A DNA stretch of 64,000 nt from JBMNGG01 sp050949705 (GCA_050949705.1 JBMNGG010000021.1:62001-126000); one strand, 5' to 3'. Counted from the first letter of the stretch, positions 36,256-45,824 are shown. Numbers and translations are program-made. The notes: a model not told the origin generated them from the sequence alone.

Positions 36256-37926
36256 TTGTCAAAAAACGAACAGCAAAAGTTGCTTATTATCCCCTTAGGC
36301 GGCATGGGTGAAATAGGTAAGAATATGACTGCCATACAGTATGGTAAGGAAATTCTTATAATTGATTCAGGTTTAATGTTTCCTGAGGAGGAAATGCTGG
36401 GGATAGATATAGTTATTCCAGATATAACTTATCTTGTGGAGAATAAAGAGTATGTAAAAGGTATTTTAATAACCCATGGTCACGAAGATCATATTGGTGC
36501 TCTCCCTTATGTACTTCAGCAGATTAATGCTCCATTATATGGGACAAAGCTAACTCTTGGTCTAGTAGAGGGAAAGCTGAAAGAAACAAAATTTAAGAAA
36601 AACATATCAATGAATGTTGTAAAACCGCCAGCCTCAGTTAATTTAGGAAGTTTTTTTGTTGAATTTATTAGAGTTAATCATAGTATTCCAGATGCTGTGG
36701 GTTTAGCAATTCATACACCAGTTGGTATTATCTGCCACACTGGCGACTTTAAGCTTGATCAAACTCCAGTAAATGGAGAAAGAGCAGATCTTAATAAATT
36801 CGCAGAATTGGGTTCAAAAGGTGTTCTTGTACTTTTATCTGACAGTACCAACGCTGAACGCGAAGGTTATACTATGTCTGAAAAAGTAGTGGGGAAAACC
36901 ATAGAAGAGATTTTTAGAAATTTAAACAACCGGATCATTGTGGCAACTTTCGCATCAAATATACATCGTATTCAGCAGATTTTCGATGCTGCATATAACA
37001 ATGGTAGAAAGGTTGCAGTGATAGGCAGGAGTATGATTAATGTTGTAAATATAGCTATTGAATTAGGCTATCTTTCAACACCCAAATCTCTACTGGTTGA
37101 TTTAGATGAATTAAACCGCTTACCTAAAGAACAGGTAGTGATTATTTCAACAGGGAGTCAGGGTGAACCTATGTCAGCTTTAACCCGTATGGCTATGTCT
37201 GAACACAAAAAGATAGAAATAGTCCCAGGTGATACAGTGCTTATTTCTGCAAATCCAATCCCTGGAAATGAAAAGTTTGTTGCTAGAACTATTGACCATT
37301 TATTTAAACAAGGTGCTAATGTTATATATGAAGCAATTTCAGGGGTTCATGTTTCAGGCCATGCAAGCCAAGAAGAATTAAAACTTATGCTCAATCTTGT
37401 CCGACCAAAATACTTTATTCCAGTGCATGGAGAATATAGGCATCTTATTCAACATGCACGTTTAGCTAGGGAAGTTGGTATCCCAGATGAAAACATATTT
37501 ATTGCAGAAAATGGTAGAATCATTGAGTTCACGAAAGAATCTGCGCGAATGGCTGGAAAAGTTACTGCAGGAAAAGTACTCGTTGACGGTCTTGGTGTAG
37601 GTGATGTAGGTAATATAGTTTTAAGAGATCGAAAACAGCTTTCTCAAGACGGTATATTGATTGTTGTGGTTACAATAGATAAAGAGACAACGGAAGTTGT
37701 TGCTGGCCCTGATATTATATCAAGAGGTTTTGTTTATGTAAGGGAATCGGAAGAACTAATGGAACAAGCCCGTGAGAAAGTTAAACAATCCCTAAAGAAA
37801 TGTCAAGAAGAACATATTACAGAATGGTCAACAATTAAATCACAGGTGAGGGAGTATTTAGGAAAGTTTTTATTTGAGCAAACTCGAAGAAGACCTATGA
37901 TACTACCTATCATAATGGAAGTATGA
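36256..37926 (+). CDS. rnj: Ribonuclease J
   Basis: TTG 36256 is eight bases after GGAGGTG. The 556-residue enzyme has the metallo-beta-lactamase core with HGHEDHIGALPYV, CHTGDFKLDQTP, SDSTNAEREGYT and the beta-CASP region with STGSQGEPMSALTRMA and PVHGEYRHLIQHA. The C-terminal domain ends in TRRRPMILP. RNase J has 5'-3' exonuclease and endonuclease activity in mRNA decay and rRNA maturation. By position next to tepA it corresponds to rnjB of B. subtilis, but the sequence alone does not separate J1 from J2. Confidence 0.94.
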   Translation: MSKNEQQKLLIIPLGGMGEIGKNMTAIQYGKEILIIDSGLMFPEEEMLGIDIVIPDITYLVENKEYVKGILITHGHEDHIGALPYVLQQINAPLYGTKLTLGLVEGKLKETKFKKNISMNVVKPPASVNLGSFFVEFIRVNHSIPDAVGLAIHTPVGIICHTGDFKLDQTPVNGERADLNKFAELGSKGVLVLLSDSTNAEREGYTMSEKVVGKTIEEIFRNLNNRIIVATFASNIHRIQQIFDAAYNNGRKVAVIGRSMINVVNIAIELGYLSTPKSLLVDLDELNRLPKEQVVIISTGSQGEPMSALTRMAMSEHKKIEIVPGDTVLISANPIPGNEKFVARTIDHLFKQGANVIYEAISGVHVSGHASQEELKLMLNLVRPKYFIPVHGEYRHLIQHARLAREVGIPDENIFIAENGRIIEFTKESARMAGKVTAGKVLVDGLGVGDVGNIVLRDRKQLSQDGILIVVVTIDKETTEVVAGPDIISRGFVYVRESEELMEQAREKVKQSLKKCQEEHITEWSTIKSQVREYLGKFLFEQTRRRPMILPIIMEV

Positions 37927-37947
37927 CATAATGTCATACTTTTTTTT
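37919..37947 (+). terminator. Intrinsic terminator of RNase J gene
   Basis: AAGTATGAC (37919-37927) pairs with GTCATACTT (37933-37941) around a small loop, followed by a run of T to 37947. The stem includes the stop codon. Confidence 0.88.
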
Positions 37948-38005
37948 GTATATTTAAAGAAAAACATCAAAGAATAAAAATAAATATCTAGGAAGGATTG
38001 ATTTA

Positions 38006-38722
38006 ATGTCGCAATATAAAGGCGCTATATGTAACTGTATTTCTTCTGACAACCAAGATGGAAAAGCTAGCACTTCTATTGCTACAAATACATTGCAGCA
38101 ATTAGGTCAATTAGAAATACCAAAATCAGAGAGCAGATTTCATTCAATAACTATAGTTGGTCAAATAGAAGGTCACTTAGTGTTACCACCCCAAAACAAA
38201 ACTACAAAATATGAGCATATTATTCCTCAACTTGTGGCGATAGAACAAAATCCAAATATAGAAGGATTATTAGTTATCTTAAATACCGTAGGCGGTGATG
38301 TTGAGGCAGGGCTTGCTCTTGCTGAAATGATTGTTAGCATGACAAAACCAACTGTGTCCTTGGTATTAGGTGGTGGACACAGTATTGGTGTGCCCATTGC
38401 AGTTGCTAGCGACTATTCATTTATTGCAGAAACTGCCACTATGACTATTCATCCTATAAGGCTTACAGGTCTTGTCATTGGTGTACCACAGACATATGAA
38501 TATTTGGATAAAATGCAGGATAGGGTTATTCGATTTGTCATTGAGCATTCTAAGATTGATGAAAATACTTTCAGAGAAATGATGTTTAGCACCGGAAAAC
38601 TAGCTAGAGATATCGGAACAGTTTTAGTTGGATATGATGCAGTTAAACACGGATTAATAGATGAAGTAGGAGGAATTGGTGCAGCAGTAAAAAAACTAGA
38701 GGAATTAATAAACAAAAGATAA
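38006..38722 (+). CDS. tepA: ClpP-family protease TepA (translocation-enhancing protein)
   Basis: The 238-residue product is a cytoplasmic ClpP/crotonase-fold serine protease. It has GLLVILNTVGGDVEAGLALAE, the nucleophile Ser in LGGGHSIGVPIAVAS, the catalytic His in TMTIHPIRLTG, and a late RDIGTVLVGYDAVKHGLIDE. The first 45 residues are polar and non-conserved, and a Gly-Gly-rich QIEGHLVLP segment precedes the core. In B. subtilis TepA degrades signal peptides and lies before ylzJ and spoIIIE, the same order as here. The ATG follows AGGAAGG. Confidence 0.9.
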   Translation: MSQYKGAICNCISSDNQDGKASTSIATNTLQQLGQLEIPKSESRFHSITIVGQIEGHLVLPPQNKTTKYEHIIPQLVAIEQNPNIEGLLVILNTVGGDVEAGLALAEMIVSMTKPTVSLVLGGGHSIGVPIAVASDYSFIAETATMTIHPIRLTGLVIGVPQTYEYLDKMQDRVIRFVIEHSKIDENTFREMMFSTGKLARDIGTVLVGYDAVKHGLIDEVGGIGAAVKKLEELINKR

Positions 38723-38731
38723 GGTGGTTTT

Positions 38732-38947
38732 ATGTTATTGTACACTTCAATGCCCTTAGAGATAGTTTTGGAAGGAATTGACGAAGAACATGACTTTCAA
38801 GAAATAGATATTACAGGAATAAAATTAGTTGTTGAACCAATGGGAATAAATAAAGCAAAAATTGTTAGAGTTATAAGCAGTGACCCTCAGATTTTCCTTA
38901 ACAAAAAGTATTCACCAGGTCAAGTAATAACATTTGTTTCAAAGTAG
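38732..38947 (+). CDS. ylzJ: YlzJ-like sporulation-associated small protein
   Basis: The 71-residue product begins with LLYTSMPLEIVLEG and contains a VVEPMGINKAKIVRVISSDPQIFL segment; the pattern matches YlzJ-like proteins. It follows tepA by 9 bases behind AAGGTGG, the same order as in B. subtilis. The function is unknown. There is no membrane segment. Confidence 0.8.
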   Translation: MLLYTSMPLEIVLEGIDEEHDFQEIDITGIKLVVEPMGINKAKIVRVISSDPQIFLNKKYSPGQVITFVSK

Positions 38948-38968
38948 GCCTCTTGGCCTATTTATTTT
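38944..38968 (+). terminator. Intrinsic terminator after ylzJ
   Basis: TAGGCC (38945-38950) pairs with GGCCTA (38955-38960) around TCTT, followed by TTTATTTT. The left arm contains the ylzJ stop codon. Confidence 0.82.
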
Positions 38969-39002
38969 GGGAAAAACTTTATTATACTCAAAGGCTTTTA
39001 CT

Positions 39003-39031
39003 TTGTGTGAAGGTAAGTTTTACTATATAAT
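39003..39031 (+). promoter_or_regulatory. Probable promoter of ftsK
   Basis: TTGTGT at 39003-39008 and TATAAT at 39026-39031 are separated by 17 bases in the 145-base gap between the ylzJ terminator and ftsK. Confidence 0.5.
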
Positions 39032-39113
39032 ATACAATAAAACAGGTCATTTCATGTAAAGACAGAGGATTTTTAAAAGATATGGAGAATAAAATTACTG
39101 AGGTGTTAGGGAA

Positions 39114-41282
39114 ATGGCAAAGTCTACAAATTCTGCAAAAAGTGATATTCGGTGGGAAATAAAAGGTTTACTTTTAATATGTTTTGGTATACTGGGAGTT
39201 TTTTCAATATATACAAAAGCCGTTGGTTCTGTAGGACATTTTATTAGCAAAAATATCAAAGGATTTTCTGGTCAAGCTGCTGTGTTTATACCATTTTTAA
39301 TAATATTTCTTGGTATATATTGCTTTTATTATAAGAAAAAACCAAATCTATCTCCAAGGTTAATAGGGCTTATTATTATTTTTACTATTTTGGATTTTTT
39401 ACTTCATTTGAAAATACATACAGATTTACTTGAACTAAGTTTTCTTGATAGATTAAGGAGAAGTGCGGATATTGGCGCTAATGGTCAAGGGGGCGGAATA
39501 TTAGGCGAGATTGGTTTATCATTACTTATTAGTATTTTTGGTAAAACTGGGACATTAATATTAATGATAACCTTTGTAATTATTGGTATCATTTTAATAA
39601 CCGGTAAATCTCTTGCTGGTCTAATAAAAAAAATGAGGTTACCTCAAAAAAGAAAAACCATTTCCATTAATCCTACAATAAAAGATGATAAAATAAAAGT
39701 GCTAAACGCTAATATGACTAATATTTTAGGTAATGATGATAACAAGAATACGGAAAATCAATCAAATAAGGTTTCAGACACACATGATACTGAATTAAAT
39801 GGTAGGCAAGAAAAACAGGCAACTATCAGCGAAGATTCTTTAATTATTAGTGAAGAGAACGATGATGAAAATGATTACAAGTTACCTCCAATATCTTTGC
39901 TTCGTAAAAATACTGGAAAGCCTAACATCTTCAGTGAAAAAGAATTGTTAGACAAAGCACATACCCTTGAAAAAACATTAGAGAGCTTCGGAGTACAAGC
40001 CAAGGTTATTCAAGTAAATTGTGGTCCAACTATAACACGGTTTGAACTACATCCATCACCAGGAATAAAAGTTAGTAGAATTGTAAACTTAGCTGATGAT
40101 ATTGCTTTAAGTTTGGCAGCTTCAGATGTTAGAATAGAAGCACCTATTCCTGGTAAAGCAGCAATAGGTATTGAAGTTCCAAACAAAATAAATTCTGTTG
40201 TATATCTAAGAGATATCTTAGAGTCTACAGAATTTAAAAACTCTACTTCGAAATTAACTATTGCCCTAGGTAAAGATATAGGCGGGAATCCAATAGTTAC
40301 AGATCTTTTTGATATGCCACATCTTTTAATTGCAGGAGCTACTGGTTCCGGTAAAAGTGTATGTATTAATACTATAATTTCTAGTATTTTATATAAAGCT
40401 CTACCTAGTGAAGTGAGATTAATGATGATAGATCCCAAAATGGTGGAATTAGCTGTTTATGATGGTATACCACACTTACTTACCCCGGTAGTTACTGATG
40501 CCAAAAAAGCATCAATGGCACTAAATTGGATTGTTTTAGAAATGGAGAGGAGATACCAAACCTTTGCTAATGAAGGAGTCCGTGATATAACTAGATATAA
40601 TGAAATAAATAAAGAGAAACCTATTCCAAAGGTTGTTGTTATTATTGATGAATTAGCCGACTTAATGATGGTTTCGCCTCGTGAAGTAGAAGATAGTATT
40701 TGCAGAATTGCACAGATGGCTAGGGCTGCAGGTATCCATTTAGTTGTAGCCACACAGAGACCGTCGGTTGATATTATAACTGGTCTTATTAAGGCTAATA
40801 TCCCTTCCAGGATTTCATTTGCTGTGTCGTCTCAGGTCGACTCTAGAACCATATTAGATGCTTCTGGAGCAGAAAAGCTGCTTGGTAAAGGTGATATGCT
40901 TTTCTTTCCAGTAGGTGCTTCTAAACCAACAAGAATACAGGGAGTATATATGTCCGAAGAAGAGGTTGAACAGCTAGTAAATTATATAAAAAAGCAAAAG
41001 CAGCCTACATATGAAAAAAATCTTTCGGATTTCGAAGAAAAAGAGATGGAAAAAAAAGACGATGATACAGATGAATTATTCAGAGAAGCTGTTTCAGTTG
41101 TAATGGACAGTGGGCAAGCTTCAATTTCTATGCTTCAACGACGATTGAGAATAGGGTATACTCGAGCAGCTAGACTTATAGATCAAATGGAGGAACGTGG
41201 TTTTGTTGGTGGTTATGAAGGTACTAAACCTAGAGAAATATTAATAACTAGAGAGTATTTTGAAAAGTATTTTAGCAGTTAA
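39114..41282 (+). CDS. ftsK: DNA translocase FtsK/SpoIIIE
   Basis: The 722-residue protein has four N-terminal membrane helices (first about 150 residues), a polar linker rich in Asn, Asp and Glu, the beta domain with LEKTLESFGVQAKVIQVN, the RecA-like motor with Walker A GATGSGKSVCIN and Walker B VVVIIDELADLMM, and a C-terminal gamma winged helix (QASISMLQRRLRIGYTRAAR) that reads orienting DNA sequences. It pumps chromosomal DNA through the septum during division or sporulation. The location after tepA-ylzJ matches spoIIIE of B. subtilis. Length is normal. Confidence 0.95.
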   Translation: MAKSTNSAKSDIRWEIKGLLLICFGILGVFSIYTKAVGSVGHFISKNIKGFSGQAAVFIPFLIIFLGIYCFYYKKKPNLSPRLIGLIIIFTILDFLLHLKIHTDLLELSFLDRLRRSADIGANGQGGGILGEIGLSLLISIFGKTGTLILMITFVIIGIILITGKSLAGLIKKMRLPQKRKTISINPTIKDDKIKVLNANMTNILGNDDNKNTENQSNKVSDTHDTELNGRQEKQATISEDSLIISEENDDENDYKLPPISLLRKNTGKPNIFSEKELLDKAHTLEKTLESFGVQAKVIQVNCGPTITRFELHPSPGIKVSRIVNLADDIALSLAASDVRIEAPIPGKAAIGIEVPNKINSVVYLRDILESTEFKNSTSKLTIALGKDIGGNPIVTDLFDMPHLLIAGATGSGKSVCINTIISSILYKALPSEVRLMMIDPKMVELAVYDGIPHLLTPVVTDAKKASMALNWIVLEMERRYQTFANEGVRDITRYNEINKEKPIPKVVVIIDELADLMMVSPREVEDSICRIAQMARAAGIHLVVATQRPSVDIITGLIKANIPSRISFAVSSQVDSRTILDASGAEKLLGKGDMLFFPVGASKPTRIQGVYMSEEEVEQLVNYIKKQKQPTYEKNLSDFEEKEMEKKDDDTDELFREAVSVVMDSGQASISMLQRRLRIGYTRAARLIDQMEERGFVGGYEGTKPREILITREYFEKYFSS

Positions 41283-41342
41283 TTCATTTATTAGTTTACA
41301 TATAAATTGGTTATTTTAGGAAAACGAGAAGGGGTGGGATAT

Positions 41343-42170
41343 TTGAACTTTGATACTGATAGCATTAATAGTCCCCAAGAACTAGGTGCATATTTGAAGA
41401 GTAAAAGAAAACAGTCTAGCATCACTTTAGAACAGATGCATAAGCTGACAAAAATAAGAATCAAATATCTAAAAGCTATTGAAGATGGATCGTTTTCAGA
41501 AATCCCTGGCGGTAATGTATATAAGAAGGGTTTTCTTAGAAACTATGTCGAGGTTGTTGGTTTAGATTCGAAAGAAATGCTCGATGTTTTTAATAAAATC
41601 TGGGATGAACCAAAGAATGATGAAAATATAGTGTTGCCTAAAACAGAAAAAATAATAAAATTGAATGATTATCTTAACATACCTAACTTTCGAAGATTTA
41701 GTATTCCATTTTTAGCTGCTATATTTTTTATTCTACTCATAGTATTGATAAAGTCTTTTGTGATGAGAATACCTCAAGAAGAAACAATCCCCCCTATCGA
41801 ACAGGAAGAACCTGTTGAAGAACTTTCTGAATCTATACAAGAGATTGACCCTATTGAAGAAGAAACAGAGGTCATGGTTGAAATAGTAGAAGATACAAAT
41901 ATGAGGACTACCTATGTAATCGATGATGAGATTATTGAAGTCACTTTAAATGTGACTACCGGTAGATGTTGGATGTCAGTAAATAAAGATGGCGTTATTG
42001 AATATGAAGGTAGCTTAATAGCAGGAGAAAAAAGAACATGGGAAGCAGACAATAATATCAAAATAAGAATAGGAAATCCAGCAGCTATTGATTTAACGAT
42101 AAATGGCAAAAATATCGGGCCACTTTCGGGATTTGCAAGGGATTTTATTTTTGAAAAGAGAACTTTTTGA
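41343..42170 (+). CDS. rodZ: RodZ-like cell-shape protein (HTH, membrane anchor, DUF4115)
   Basis: TTG 41343 follows GGGGTGGG; the longer frame from 41307 has no site. The product has an N-terminal HTH_25 domain (ELGAYLKSKRKQSSITLEQM, YLKAIEDGSFSEIPGGNVYK, KGFLRNYVEVVGL), a single membrane helix near residue 125, an acidic Glu-rich linker, and an extracytoplasmic DUF4115-type domain with GRCWMSVNKDG. RodZ links MreB filaments to the membrane. It corresponds to ymfM of B. subtilis, which precedes pgsA; here rimO follows instead. Confidence 0.88.
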   Translation: MNFDTDSINSPQELGAYLKSKRKQSSITLEQMHKLTKIRIKYLKAIEDGSFSEIPGGNVYKKGFLRNYVEVVGLDSKEMLDVFNKIWDEPKNDENIVLPKTEKIIKLNDYLNIPNFRRFSIPFLAAIFFILLIVLIKSFVMRIPQEETIPPIEQEEPVEELSESIQEIDPIEEETEVMVEIVEDTNMRTTYVIDDEIIEVTLNVTTGRCWMSVNKDGVIEYEGSLIAGEKRTWEADNNIKIRIGNPAAIDLTINGKNIGPLSGFARDFIFEKRTF

Positions 42171-42184
42171 GTTCTCTTTTTATA
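42154..42184 (+). terminator. Intrinsic terminator overlapping the 3' end of rodZ
   Basis: AAAAGAGAACT (42154-42164) and AGTTCTCTTTT (42170-42180) form an 11-bp stem around TTTTG, with T continuing afterwards. The left arm encodes the last residues of the protein. Confidence 0.9.
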
Positions 42185-42225
42185 ATTAAGTTTTTAAAAG
42201 TGAATTTGGTTTAAATTTTAAATAC

Positions 42226-42254
42226 TTTACACTCAAAATCAAAATAGATATACT
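42226..42254 (+). promoter_or_regulatory. Promoter of rimO
   Basis: TTTACA at 42226-42231 and TATACT at 42249-42254 are separated by 17 bases, 54 bases upstream of the rimO start. Confidence 0.7.
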
Positions 42255-42307
42255 TATATCATTATAGTATATGGTTTTATATAGTTAAAATTATTGGAGG
42301 ATGTAAA

Positions 42308-43636
42308 TTGTCATTAAAAATAGGTTTGATATCTTTAGGTTGTGATAAAAATCTTGTGGATTCAGAATATATGTTGGGTCTACTTAAAAAAAACAACTTC
42401 GTGATTACAAATAACAAAAAGGAAGCAGAAATTATAATAATTAATACATGTGCTTTTATTGAAGATGCTAAGCAAGAATCTATAGATACAATTTTAGAAA
42501 TGGCTCAGCTTAAAAAAACCGGCAAATGTAGGTTTATTATAGCGAGCGGTTGTTTATCTCAACGATATAAAAACGAATTATTAAAAGAAATTCCTGAGCT
42601 TGATGCTGTTATTGGAACAGGGGATTTTAATAAAATTGATAAAGTTATAGAACAATTGTATTATCAAAAGGTAAATATCACAAAAAACATGAGTTTTATA
42701 GATTACGATATTAATTGTCGTGTTAGAATTTATCCACACACTTCTTTTGTAAAAATAGCTGAAGGGTGTGATAATCACTGTTCTTATTGTGCAATTCCAC
42801 ATATAAGAGGGCCTTATAGAAGCCGTGATATATCATCAATAAAGAAAGAAACACAAATACTCGTAAGTCAGGGAGTTAAGGAAATTAATCTTATCGCCCA
42901 AGACACAACTAATTATGGTGTAGATATTTACGGAAAGCCAGCACTTGATGAGTTGTTAAAAGAAATGATTCAAATCCGTGGGGAATTCTTTATAAGAATT
43001 CTTTATGCTTATCCTTCTAACATCAGTAAAGAGCTTTTAAATGTCATAAAAAACAGTGATAAAATAGTGAACTATTTAGATATACCGTTACAACATATAA
43101 ATGATAGATTGTTAAAGCTTATGGGTCGACCAACAGATAGTTTATCAATTATGAGGCTAATTGATAATATTAGAAACATAATACCGGAAATTACTTTACG
43201 TACGACATTTATAGTTGGATTTCCTACAGAAACCGATGCTGATTACATGCAATTGTTAGATTTTATAAAGCAATATGAATTTGACAAGGTTGGAGCTTTT
43301 AAATACTCTCAGGAAGAAGGAACTTTAGCTTCTACATTAAAGCCACAAATCCCAGAGAATATTAAACAAAAAAGATATAATGAGCTGATGATAACACAAA
43401 AAATAATTTCAAAAAAGAAAAATAAAAAATATAAGGGTAAAGTACTTAGAGTTTTAGTGGAAGGTTTTGACAATAAGAATCAAATGTATTTTGGTCGTTC
43501 AGATAACGATGCTCCATTTGTCGATGGTATGATAAAGTTTTCGGGTAAAAATTGTAATTTAGGCAGTATTTACCCAGTTAAAATAGTAGAAACTCAAGAA
43601 TATGATTTATTAGGAGAGTTAATAAATGAGATTTAG
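42308..43636 (+). CDS. rimO: Ribosomal protein S12 methylthiotransferase RimO
   Basis: TTG 42308 follows GGAGG. The 442-residue radical-SAM enzyme has the UPF0004 domain with LISLGCDKNLVDSEYMLG and INTCAFIEDAKQESID (first cluster Cys), the SAM-radical motif CDNHCSYCAIPHIRGPYRSR, LQHINDRLLKLMGRP, and a C-terminal TRAM-like part. It methylthiolates Asp of ribosomal protein S12. The GCDKNLVDSE signature separates RimO from MiaB. Confidence 0.94.
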   Translation: MSLKIGLISLGCDKNLVDSEYMLGLLKKNNFVITNNKKEAEIIIINTCAFIEDAKQESIDTILEMAQLKKTGKCRFIIASGCLSQRYKNELLKEIPELDAVIGTGDFNKIDKVIEQLYYQKVNITKNMSFIDYDINCRVRIYPHTSFVKIAEGCDNHCSYCAIPHIRGPYRSRDISSIKKETQILVSQGVKEINLIAQDTTNYGVDIYGKPALDELLKEMIQIRGEFFIRILYAYPSNISKELLNVIKNSDKIVNYLDIPLQHINDRLLKLMGRPTDSLSIMRLIDNIRNIIPEITLRTTFIVGFPTETDADYMQLLDFIKQYEFDKVGAFKYSQEEGTLASTLKPQIPENIKQKRYNELMITQKIISKKKNKKYKGKVLRVLVEGFDNKNQMYFGRSDNDAPFVDGMIKFSGKNCNLGSIYPVKIVETQEYDLLGELINEI

Positions 43637-43727
43637 TCTATAATTTTTATTTTTTGTGCGGTTTAATCATAACTTTCATATCCTATCTAAACTATCTTAA
43701 CAAGAGGTTTAACTATTTAAACTAGAA

Positions 43728-43757
43728 GGCATTACCAATATGCCCTTTTTCTTTTTT
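43728..43757 (+). terminator. Weak intrinsic terminator after rimO
   Basis: GGCAT (43728-43732) pairs with ATGCC (43740-43744) around a 7-base loop, followed by CTTTTTCTTTTTT. The stem is short but the T-run is strong. Confidence 0.65.
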
Positions 43758-43759
43758 AA

Positions 43760-43788
43760 AGGACAATTATTAAATGGTATGCTATAAT
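43760..43788 (+). promoter_or_regulatory. Probable promoter of the membrane protein / FtsH-like pair
   Basis: AGGACA at 43760-43765 and TATAAT at 43783-43788 are separated by 17 bases, 33 bases before the next start codon. Confidence 0.55.
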
Positions 43789-43820
43789 AATATTATGTAA
43801 ACCAAGACGAGGTGAAATAA

Positions 43821-44336
43821 TTGAGTTTAGACAAAAATAGGATATTTCGCATAGTTATCATTTCAATATTATTTATGACCATTATGTTGGCTGGTAAGTG
43901 GTACTACGGAAGAAATATGTTGGAAGTAACGAAAATAGTATTACAACAAAAAGAATATATAAGCAATGTAGATATAGAGAGAGACGGAGATGATACTATA
44001 ATACACGTTACTCTTAGAGATGTGGATAATTTAAAGGAAGTGTACTCACAAATACTTGATACCATAGAACGCCAATTTAAAGAGAAGTCTTTTACATTAA
44101 AAATAGTTAATAATCCAGGAAAAACAATAGAGAGTTTATATAATGATCAGATACAGTTTATTATATATGAAGCAATACAAACTGGAGAATATACTCAAAT
44201 GAAAACCCGCCTTGATAAGATTAATATAGACAACGTCACGGACGAAATTAAAGTATTTATAGATAATAAAAATCTTTATTTACAAATAAAGAATGATAAA
44301 TATAGTTTATATGATGTAATTAAACGAGATTCTTAA
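43821..44336 (+). CDS. Single-pass membrane protein of unknown function, paired with FtsH-like protease
   Basis: The TTG follows CGAGGTGA. The 171-residue protein has a short basic N-terminus, one membrane helix at about residues 8-25 (IFRIVIISILFMTIMLAG), and an extracytoplasmic part of about 145 residues with mixed alpha/beta character (ITRDV-like strands, IIHVTLRDVDNLKEVYSQIL). The part after residue 60 has no Cys or obvious catalytic residues. It ends with TAA directly followed by an ATG of the FtsH-like gene, so the two are translationally coupled. It may act as the extracytoplasmic arm or regulator of that protease; this is inference from position and topology. Confidence 0.75.
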   Translation: MSLDKNRIFRIVIISILFMTIMLAGKWYYGRNMLEVTKIVLQQKEYISNVDIERDGDDTIIHVTLRDVDNLKEVYSQILDTIERQFKEKSFTLKIVNNPGKTIESLYNDQIQFIIYEAIQTGEYTQMKTRLDKINIDNVTDEIKVFIDNKNLYLQIKNDKYSLYDVIKRDS

Positions 44337-44357
44337 ATGCAGAATGGGAGTGAGGAG

Positions 44358-45824
44358 ATGCTGATTGAAATTGCAATAGGTTTTGGAATAGCGTTAAGTA
44401 TATTTCTTATTACTATAGGTGTAAATATTTTACCTATGATTATAATAATTGGTTTTGCATATATGTTATACAATGTCATGGATAGAAATAACTTAATTAA
44501 AACGCCGTCTAAAATTATTGATAATGGTCAAGGAATTACATTTGACCAAATCGGGGGTCAAGATGTCGCAAAAAATGAGCTACTTGAAGCCTTAGATTTT
44601 ATTAAGGACTATGATAGCTTAAAAAGTATGGGGATTCGTCCTATCAGAGGAATTTTGTTAACAGGCGTGCCCGGTACTGGAAAAACACTCATGGCAAAGG
44701 CAGCTGCTTCATATATAGATTCAGTTTTAATATCAGCTTCTGGAAGTGAATTTATAGAGATGTATGCAGGTGTAGGTGCACAAAGAGTAAGACAACTGTT
44801 TGATAACGCACGTTCTATGGCGAAAAAGGCATCAAAAAAGCATGGAGTTATTTTTATTGATGAAATAGAGGTAATTGCTGGTACTCGTGGTAAAAACACA
44901 AATCATTTGGAATATGATCAAACTTTAAATCAATTATTAGTTGAAATGGATGGTATTTCTTCTGGTGGTGACATAAATCTCTTAGTGATTGGTGCGACAA
45001 ATAGACCTGACATAATAGACAGCGCTCTTATGAGACCGGGAAGGTTTGATAGAATAGTTAAAGTAGACCTTCCAGATAAAGAGGGAAGAGTAGATATATT
45101 AAAACTGCATACCAAGGATAAGCCACTTGCTAGTGATGTCAGTTTACATCAGATTGCTAAAGAGACATTTGGTTTTTCAGGGGCACATCTGGAGAATTTA
45201 TGCAATGAAGCAGCTATTTTAGCAGCGAGAGATAAACAAAAAGAGATTAATCAAAAGTATTTTGTAGAGGCAATTGACAAGGTTATTATGGGAGAAAAAC
45301 TAAACCGTAAACCAACGGAAGAAGAACGTAAGCGTATTGCAATACATGAAAGTGGTCATGCACTTGTAAGTGAATATTTCAATCCAAAGTCTGTGTCAGC
45401 TATTACAATTACCTCCAGAGGCCAAGCTCTTGGGTACGTAAGACAAGTGGCAGAAGATGATTTTTATTTATATACAAAACAATATTTAAAATCACAAATA
45501 TCTATCTCTTTAGCGGGAGCAGTGGCAGAGGAACTATTACTGGGGGATAGTAGTACGGGAGCCAATAATGACTTTGAACAAGCAGTAAGATTAGCAAAAA
45601 CGATGGTGTATTCAGGTATGTCTAACTTAGGTGTAGTGGATAAAGATTCTTTACCATTACAAAAACTGCATAAAGAAGTAAGTAATATATTATCTGAACA
45701 AAAAGAAGAAGCAGAAAAAATTATAAGAGAAAGAATTGATTTTTTAAATGTTGTAGTTGAATTTCTAATAAATAGTGAAAGAATTGAAGGAGATCAGTTG
45801 AGAAAAATATTAGAACAACACTAA
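44358..45824 (+). CDS. Short FtsH-like membrane AAA+ zinc metalloprotease
   Basis: ATG 44358 is preferred, placed behind GGGAGTGAGGAG; ATG 44337 touches the stop of the previous gene. Counting from 44337, it has two closely spaced membrane helices (about residues 9-28 and 31-47) with almost no loop, then an AAA module: Walker A GVPGTGKT (110-117), Walker B VIFIDEIEV, arginine-finger region RPGRFDRI, and the FtsH protease domain with HESGH at 337-341 and the third zinc ligand Asp in GANNDFEQA. At 488-495 residues it is much shorter than FtsH (600-650), because the extracytoplasmic loop between the helices is missing and the C-terminal tail is short. Confidence 0.88.
   Translation: MLIEIAIGFGIALSIFLITIGVNILPMIIIIGFAYMLYNVMDRNNLIKTPSKIIDNGQGITFDQIGGQDVAKNELLEALDFIKDYDSLKSMGIRPIRGILLTGVPGTGKTLMAKAAASYIDSVLISASGSEFIEMYAGVGAQRVRQLFDNARSMAKKASKKHGVIFIDEIEVIAGTRGKNTNHLEYDQTLNQLLVEMDGISSGGDINLLVIGATNRPDIIDSALMRPGRFDRIVKVDLPDKEGRVDILKLHTKDKPLASDVSLHQIAKETFGFSGAHLENLCNEAAILAARDKQKEINQKYFVEAIDKVIMGEKLNRKPTEEERKRIAIHESGHALVSEYFNPKSVSAITITSRGQALGYVRQVAEDDFYLYTKQYLKSQISISLAGAVAEELLLGDSSTGANNDFEQAVRLAKTMVYSGMSNLGVVDKDSLPLQKLHKEVSNILSEQKEEAEKIIRERIDFLNVVVEFLINSERIEGDQLRKILEQH

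Noticed and set aside
40010..40438. Minus-strand open frame opposite the ftsK motor domain
   Set aside because: No ribosome-binding site and complete overlap with the conserved Walker region of ftsK.
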